Shown here: positions 59,375 to 64,000 of the stretch, piece by piece | Numbering within the stretch: the stretch's first letter is position 1 | How the letters are laid out: each line of letters starts with the position of its first letter | Assembly (NCBI GenBank): GCA_963834135.1 | Contig: CAWIAN010000007.1 | Location: 930,001 to 994,000 of the forward strand | DNA: 64,000 bases | Direction of reading: 5' to 3' | Source: Bog-257 sp963834135 | Lineage (GTDB): Bacteria > Acidobacteriota > Terriglobia > Terriglobales > Acidobacteriaceae | The notes under the pieces: model-generated | Told to the model about the DNA's origin: nothing | Databases searched by the model: none | What the model saw: only the letters and a program-made list of their open reading frames with translations | Translations under genes and position numbers: made by a program

Positions 59375-61930
59375 ATGCAAACTCTGCGGCAAGACATTGC
59401 ATACGCGTTCCGCCAGATGCGGCAATCCCCGGTCTTCACCTTGACGGCCATGCTTACCCTGGCGCTTGGCATCGGCGCCACTACAGCGATCTTCTCGCTG
59501 ATCCACACGGTGATGCTGAAGTCGCTACCGGCTGCGGATCCCGCAAGCCTCTACCGCATCGGTGACGGACCGGATTGCTGCGTCGAGGGCGCGATGCAGG
59601 AAAACTGGGGAATGTTCTCGTATCCCTTCTATAAGCGCATGAAGGAGTCCACGCCAGAGTTCAGCGAATTGGCCGCATTCCAGGCTGGCGGATGGGACTT
59701 CAGCGTTCGGCGAGGAGAAACGGATCGTATCGCCAAACCCATGCGCGGCGAGTTTGTCACCGGCAACTATTTCGACGTCTTCGGAATACCGGCCTTCATG
59801 GGCCGTACCATCACGCCATCGGATGACCAGCCGTCAGCGCCGCCGGTAGCGATGCTCAGCTACCGCGCCTGGCAACAGCAGTATGGCTCAGATCCTAGCG
59901 TCGTTGGCTCGACGTTTATCTTCGACGGCCACCCCATCACCGTGGTCGGTATTTCTCCGCCCGGCTTTTTTGGCGAGACGCTGCGCAGCGATCCTCCCGA
60001 GATCTGGGTTCCGCTGCAACAGGAGCCTCTGTTCCGCGGCCAGAGTTCACTGCTGAATCGCTTTCCCGCATGGCTGCGGGTGATCGGACGATTGCGTCCG
60101 GGAGCATCGGTTCAGGCCGTTCCCGACCGCCTGACCAGCCTGCTGCGTAACTGGTTAGTGAGTGACAGCGGCATGCCCGCGGATTGGTTGTCGGGTATCA
60201 AGGCCGGCCTGCCGAAGCAGCACATTAACGTTATTCCAGGAGGAACCGGCGTCGCGGTGATGAAAGAAAATTACGGCGACAGCCTGCACATTCTCCTCGG
60301 CGTCTGTTGCCTGGTGCTGCTGATCGCCTGTGCCAACATTGCGAACCTGCTGCTGGCCCGCGGAGCTTCGCGCCGCGCGCAGACTTCCGTGCGGCTGGCC
60401 CTGGGAGCTTCGCGCCAGCGACTCGTGCGTCAGGCTATCACTGAGAGCGTGGTGCTCGCCGTGCTCGGCGGTATCGCCGGACTTGGCGTGGCTTACGCCG
60501 GCGTGAAAGCAATTGTCGCCATCGCCTTCAGCGACGCCAAGTTTGTGCCCATCGACGCTACGCCATCGTTCACCGTGCTGGGTTTTGCCTTCCTGCTGTC
60601 GCTGGTCACCGGAATGATCTTTGGCACGGCGCCGGCATGGTTGACCTCGCATGCCAATCCTGCCGATGCCTTGCGAGGGGTAAACCGCAGCACGCGTGAT
60701 CGCTCCTCGTTATCCCAAAAGATTCTGGTGATCGTGCAGGCCACACTGTCGGTGGTCCTGATCGCGGGCGCGGGCTTGCTGACGCGCAGCCTGCAAAATC
60801 TCCAGCATCAGGAACTCGGCTACCAGACCGATCACCGGGTGACGATCAGTCTTACCGGTCCTTACTCCAGTTATCCGCAGCCGAAGCTTGATGCCATGTA
60901 TCGCGAGCTGCAGGACCGGCTGTCACACATTCCCGGCGTGAAGCGTGCTGCCCTCGCGCTCTATACGCCGCTCCAGGACAACTGGGGTGAAATTCCGATC
61001 CGCGAAGGCCACGGCATGCCGAACGTGAACGAGCAGGTCGGCTCCTCATGGGACCACGTCACGCCTACCTACTTCGAGACCCTGGGCCAGCAAATCGTTC
61101 GCGGGCGCGGCATCACCGAGCAGGACACCGCATCAACGCGTCCTGTCGCGGTTGTGGATGAAACGTTTGTGAAGCGGTTTTATAAGCCGGGCGAAGACCC
61201 CATCGGCACGCGCTTTGGTCTGGACCTGCCGAAGTACGGAGGCACCTACGAGATTGTCGGCATCGTGCATAACGCCAAGTACGAGGACGCCGCGAACACC
61301 GAGCCGCCACGCCCCATCTTTTTCGTGCCCCTGGCGCAGCGCGTGCACTACGACACTCCCATGATGCAGATGGTGGAAGACACCACGCACTACATCGAAG
61401 GAGCGGTTCTGGAAATGCAAGGCAGTACCGAAGGCCTGGAGCCGCAGGTGCGGCAGATCCTCAGCGACATTGACCCGAACCTGACGCTGCGGAAGGTGCA
61501 GACACTGCAGGAGCAAGTCGACGCTGAGTTCGAACAGCAGCGCGCGGTGGCGCAGATGACCGGCATGTTCGGCATCCTTGCGCTGATCCTGGCCGCCGTT
61601 GGACTGTACGGCGTCACCGCCTATTCCGTGGAACGCCGCACCAGTGAGATTGGTGTGCGCATGGCGCTGGGCGCGAACCGCGGCAACGTGGTGCGCCTGG
61701 TATTGCGCGGCGCGTTTTTACAGATACTGATCGGATTGCTCATCGGCATTCCTATCTCGATCGGCTGTGCGCACCTGATCGCCGCTCAGCTCTATCACGT
61801 GAAAGGCTGGGACCCGGTGGTGCTGAGCGGATCGATCGTGGCTCTGTGCGTATGCGCGCTGATCGCCAGCATCATTCCTGCGCGCCGCGCCGCGTCGATC
61901 AACCCGGTCAAGGCCTTGCGCACGGAGTAG
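59375..61930 (+). CDS. ADOP-type ABC transporter permease
   Basis: This 851-residue permease has two MacB/FtsX units. It starts with LRQDIAYAFRQMRQSPVFTLTAMLTLALGIGATTAIFSLI, the characteristic beginning of 'acidobacterial duplicated orphan permeases'. An extracellular MacB-PCD domain follows, and then the FtsX core (CCLVLLIACANIANLLLARGASRRAQ, VRLALGASRQRLVRQ). The second unit repeats this order, ending GVRMALGANRGNVVRLVLRGAFLQILIGLL. No ATPase gene is adjacent, hence 'orphan'. ATG 59375 follows GGGGAGAG. It is cited as one sign of the phylum. Confidence 0.93.
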   Translation: MQTLRQDIAYAFRQMRQSPVFTLTAMLTLALGIGATTAIFSLIHTVMLKSLPAADPASLYRIGDGPDCCVEGAMQENWGMFSYPFYKRMKESTPEFSELAAFQAGGWDFSVRRGETDRIAKPMRGEFVTGNYFDVFGIPAFMGRTITPSDDQPSAPPVAMLSYRAWQQQYGSDPSVVGSTFIFDGHPITVVGISPPGFFGETLRSDPPEIWVPLQQEPLFRGQSSLLNRFPAWLRVIGRLRPGASVQAVPDRLTSLLRNWLVSDSGMPADWLSGIKAGLPKQHINVIPGGTGVAVMKENYGDSLHILLGVCCLVLLIACANIANLLLARGASRRAQTSVRLALGASRQRLVRQAITESVVLAVLGGIAGLGVAYAGVKAIVAIAFSDAKFVPIDATPSFTVLGFAFLLSLVTGMIFGTAPAWLTSHANPADALRGVNRSTRDRSSLSQKILVIVQATLSVVLIAGAGLLTRSLQNLQHQELGYQTDHRVTISLTGPYSSYPQPKLDAMYRELQDRLSHIPGVKRAALALYTPLQDNWGEIPIREGHGMPNVNEQVGSSWDHVTPTYFETLGQQIVRGRGITEQDTASTRPVAVVDETFVKRFYKPGEDPIGTRFGLDLPKYGGTYEIVGIVHNAKYEDAANTEPPRPIFFVPLAQRVHYDTPMMQMVEDTTHYIEGAVLEMQGSTEGLEPQVRQILSDIDPNLTLRKVQTLQEQVDAEFEQQRAVAQMTGMFGILALILAAVGLYGVTAYSVERRTSEIGVRMALGANRGNVVRLVLRGAFLQILIGLLIGIPISIGCAHLIAAQLYHVKGWDPVVLSGSIVALCVCALIASIIPARRAASINPVKALRTE

Positions 61931-61937
61931 GCGATGA

Positions 61938-62015
61938 TTTGAAGGGGCACGGCTTCAGCCGTGCCGTTAAGCCCTTTGTGATGGTCCCAGCGAGGCGGCC
62001 TTCACGCCGACGAGC
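61938..62015. repeat. REP-like element, long form
   Basis: TTTGAAGGGGCACGGC, TTCAGCCGTGCCG, GTCCCAGCGAGGCGGCC and GCCGACGAGC in the order seen at 23458-23535. It directly follows the ADOP stop. The rest of the spacer up to 62290 holds a GGCCAA/TTGGCC inverted repeat (about 62071-62101) and no gene. Confidence 0.78.
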
Positions 62016-62290
62016 AATGCTCAGCTACTCCTAGTTGCCTATTGCAATTGCCCCACCTCACAGGCATAATCGGCCAACATTTCGCGCCATACGTATTGGC
62101 CGCGCAAATCGACAAAGCTGAGTTGTGCGATTAGCGGGTCCTTCTGCCGCGCTGCGCAGACGGTTTTTTGCATCCGCTATGGCAGTTTTCCTGCCTTCAT
62201 TTCTAAGTGCGTCGCAGGCACCTGGCGGCAGCCGTTGAACCTCGCCGCCCGATTCCGGAACCATACTTCGCGATTTCATTCGGAGGCTTC

Positions 62291-63004
62291 ATGTCGTTCA
62301 GCATGGAGTGGCGGCCCGTTGGAGACGTTCTGGTCGTGCAGTGCAAGGGACGCATCATCGCCGGCAAAGAGGTTCTGTCGCTGCATCACTTCGTCGGCGA
62401 CTCGCTGACTAAGTACGCCGACGTCGTGCTCGAGTTCGATCACGTCGAATTTGTCGACAGCAGCGGGCTGGGCGCGATGGTGCGCCTGGTGCAGGCCGCG
62501 CGCGCCAAGGGCAAAGACGTCAAGCTGAGCGGCCTCCAGCCCTACATCCACAAGACGCTCAAGATGACCAATCTTCTCTCCCAGTTCGAGGTCTACGACT
62601 CGGTGGAAGAGGCCATCACCGCAGCCTATTTGGGCAAGCGCTACTGCCGGGGCGCCGAAGGAGACACGCGCCCGCTCATTCTCTGCATCTACGATTCCTT
62701 CGACATGTGTACCTTCCTGCGCGAGCTGCTGTGCAGTTCCGGCTACAACGCTCTGACTGCCGGGAACGTCAGCGACGGCCGCGTTCTGCTGAAGGCCACC
62801 AAGGCCAAGCTGGTGGTACTTTCCTCGCATTTGCAAATATGTCACGGACACCCAACCAAGCAATTGCTGGAGGAAGTGGATCCCGCCATTTCGCTGCTGG
62901 TGCTGGACGAGCATTTCGGCGCCGACCCAGGCGAGTCCGCGGAGAAACTTCTAAACGCCGTCGGCAACTGGTGCGGCAAGCACGCCGCCGCCGGAATGGC
63001 CTAG
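62291..63004 (+). CDS. STAS domain protein fused to a receiver-like domain
   Basis: This protein is about 237 residues. Residues about 1-110 form a STAS anti-sigma-factor-antagonist domain (VLVVQCKGRIIAGKEV, then VVLEFDHVEFVDSSGLGAMVRL with the phosphorylatable Ser region DSSGLG). Residues about 120-237 resemble a response-regulator receiver (LILCIYDSFDMCTFLRELLCSSGYNALTAGNVSDGR). In that part, the acidic pocket and the phospho-Asp strand (KLVVLSSHLQICHG) have lost the canonical Asp. ATG 62291 follows GGAGG. It may link two signalling modules; partners are not in the window. Confidence 0.85.
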   Translation: MSFSMEWRPVGDVLVVQCKGRIIAGKEVLSLHHFVGDSLTKYADVVLEFDHVEFVDSSGLGAMVRLVQAARAKGKDVKLSGLQPYIHKTLKMTNLLSQFEVYDSVEEAITAAYLGKRYCRGAEGDTRPLILCIYDSFDMCTFLRELLCSSGYNALTAGNVSDGRVLLKATKAKLVVLSSHLQICHGHPTKQLLEEVDPAISLLVLDEHFGADPGESAEKLLNAVGNWCGKHAAAGMA

Positions 63005-63060
63005 CAAGCTGCTAAGAGATGTTAGAGCACGAACCATCCGGGTAGAGCTAGTTCGGATAG

Positions 63061-63125
63061 AGCTGGCCTTCAGGCCAGCGTCTACGCCTCCCATTCCCTG
63101 ATCCGAGTCGGCTTCAGCCGGCGGC
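63061..63125. repeat. REP-like palindromes
   Basis: GCTGGCCTTCAGGCCAGC and GTCGGCTTCAGCCGGCGGC are two palindromes of the CTTCAGC style within 65 bp, downstream of the STAS gene. Confidence 0.6.
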
Positions 63126-63197
63126 ACGCTCTTTTCGCCAACAAGTCAACAATCCCACACGCACAATTTGAGTTGTCGTGACGAAGAGCGCATTCAG

Positions 63198-63264
63198 CGC
63201 GGAGGCACAGAGGCACGGAGAGAATGAAAACGAAACCTCCGTGACCCGTGCCTCCGTGGTGAAA
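63198..63264. repeat. CACCACGGAGGC-type inverted repeat, diverged copy
   Basis: Left part GCGCGGAGGCACAGAGGCAC; right part (reverse sense) TTTTCACCACGGAGGCACGG; the two are imperfect inverted repeats around an A-rich centre. It is the same family as 27690-27769. It lies between two convergent genes in a 303-nt spacer with no other gene. Confidence 0.7.
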
Positions 63265-63307
63265 ACGACTTTCAGCCGAGAGGGAGGCTTGTCGCAAGGT
63301 AAGAACC

Positions 63308-64000
63308 TCAACTCACCGGCTTATACCACTCCGGCGACGGCCCCGCTACGCTCTCGATCTCCGGCACAAACGACCGATCCAGCTCCGCCACCAGCGCACC
63401 CAGGTTCTCGGCAATCTTCTGCCACTGCTCGGCATCGCCGGCGGCATATTGCCCTTGCGGCCCGGCTTTGGCCGTTGGCGGCAGCGACAGCAGCGCCTTG
63501 TACCCCAATCCCCACACGCTGTAATGCGCCATGACACTTTTGCCCCACGAACCGATCGAGACACTCACATACACGCTCAGGTTCGACGCTGTGCGCCGCC
63601 GCAGCGCGAAGTCGCCCGCCTCGCCGCGAATGGTATAGCCCATGGGCTTGAAGACGCTCTCCAGCACAGGCTTCTTCGGTCCCGAGCTGGTCCCAGCTCC
63701 AAACTGCTTCCACGCCTCCTGCGGATCGGGCAGGTCGTGCGGCAGGCCGGCGCGCTCGACAATCTCCGGCATCTGTTGCCGGTAGCGCAGCACCACCTCG
63801 TGAACCGCTTTTGCTTTCTCCGGATCGGCGCTCGCAATCAGCGCTCCGGTAGGAATGCGAACCGCGGGCACCGGGCCTTCTCCCAACTTCTCAGGCAGCG
63901 GCGCCTGCACCGTCTTGCGCGCCTTGCCGCAGGCCGCCAGTACCGTAGCGACGGCGGCCGGATGCGGTGGCAATTTCTTCTGACCCGGCTCCGCCTCGAC
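63308..64000 (-). CDS. Uncharacterised protein, 5'-truncated
   Basis: An open frame of 231 codons runs from the right edge to the stop at 63308, and its start is outside the window. The visible part has a proline-rich linker (KTVQAPLPEKLGEGPVPAV, PTGALIASADPEKAKAVHEV). A compact domain with DFALRRRTASNLSVYVSVSIG, AHYSVWGLGYKALLSLPP and the final EIESVAGPSPEWYKPVS follows. I recognise no family. The segment PHPAAVATVLAACGKARK near the edge could be part of a leader, but that cannot be settled. Confidence 0.7.
   Translation of the reverse strand, partial: VEAEPGQKKLPPHPAAVATVLAACGKARKTVQAPLPEKLGEGPVPAVRIPTGALIASADPEKAKAVHEVVLRYRQQMPEIVERAGLPHDLPDPQEAWKQFGAGTSSGPKKPVLESVFKPMGYTIRGEAGDFALRRRTASNLSVYVSVSIGSWGKSVMAHYSVWGLGYKALLSLPPTAKAGPQGQYAAGDAEQWQKIAENLGALVAELDRSFVPEIESVAGPSPEWYKPVS

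Overview
The window looks like a chromosomal segment of an Acidobacteriota bacterium (Terriglobia/Koribacter-like), an inference from several hints. There is a 'duplicated orphan' FtsX-type permease (ADOP), a family much expanded in that phylum. The DNA is GC-rich, and the intergenic spaces carry many short palindromic repeats of the CGGCTTCAGCCG type. The gene set is a mix of housekeeping, polyamine, thiol and envelope functions. No phage, plasmid, CRISPR or rRNA locus is visible. One tRNA-Lys(UUU) is present at 21222-21297.

Layout. 1-6.8 kb: end of gatA, an FmdE-like zinc protein, a DPM1-like glycosyltransferase, the overlapping ergothioneine pair egtB-egtD, and a secreted S1/P1-type nuclease. 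7-13.7 kb: secreted adenosine deaminase, a DUF4349 protein, a DJ-1/PfpI protein behind two palindromic operators, a VOC protein and membrane proteins. 13.7-21.1 kb: a purine/deoxynucleoside salvage run (hpt, broken deoC, nupC), a small four-helix-bundle (23S-IVP-like) element, maeB and a broken type II NADH dehydrogenase. 21.2-28.3 kb: tRNA-Lys, ybjQ, the agmatine-to-putrescine genes aguA and aguB divergent from a deoxyhypusine-synthase-like gene, CYTH protein, polyprenyl synthase, yajQ. 28.5-40.8 kb: RND efflux pair, methyltransferase, universal stress protein, bshA (bacillithiol), a LytS-type kinase, AlaX-type editing protein, DUF1810, epimerase. 41-56 kb: glycosyltransferase, oxidoreductases, a Tat-exported ferritin-like protein next to tatA, a secreted esterase, MarR and its membrane partner, UBP zinc finger, S41 protease, FabG-like SDR, GNAT, ftcD. 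56-64 kb: secreted proteins, a TPR protein, ADOP permease, a STAS-receiver fusion and a gene cut by the window edge.

Functional links. Two low-molecular-weight thiol routes occur in one window: ergothioneine (egtBD) and the first step of bacillithiol (bshA). Agmatine is converted to N-carbamoylputrescine and then putrescine by AguA and AguB, and the adjacent deoxyhypusine-synthase-like enzyme probably uses the product. hpt, deoC and nupC take up and salvage nucleosides, and a secreted adenosine deaminase could feed them.

Most unusual. Five hairpin-armed intergenic elements built of short repeated words (GGGGATAG-like or AGCAATTAG-like) each lie immediately downstream of a stop codon. In two cases the arm itself supplies the stop codon of the gene. 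One of the five carries a four-helix-bundle IVP gene and the others carry no recognisable gene. Four single-base (+1) frameshifts cluster between 11.1 and 20.8 kb (PfpI leader, deoC, IVP gene, ndh). They may be sequence errors or real decay.
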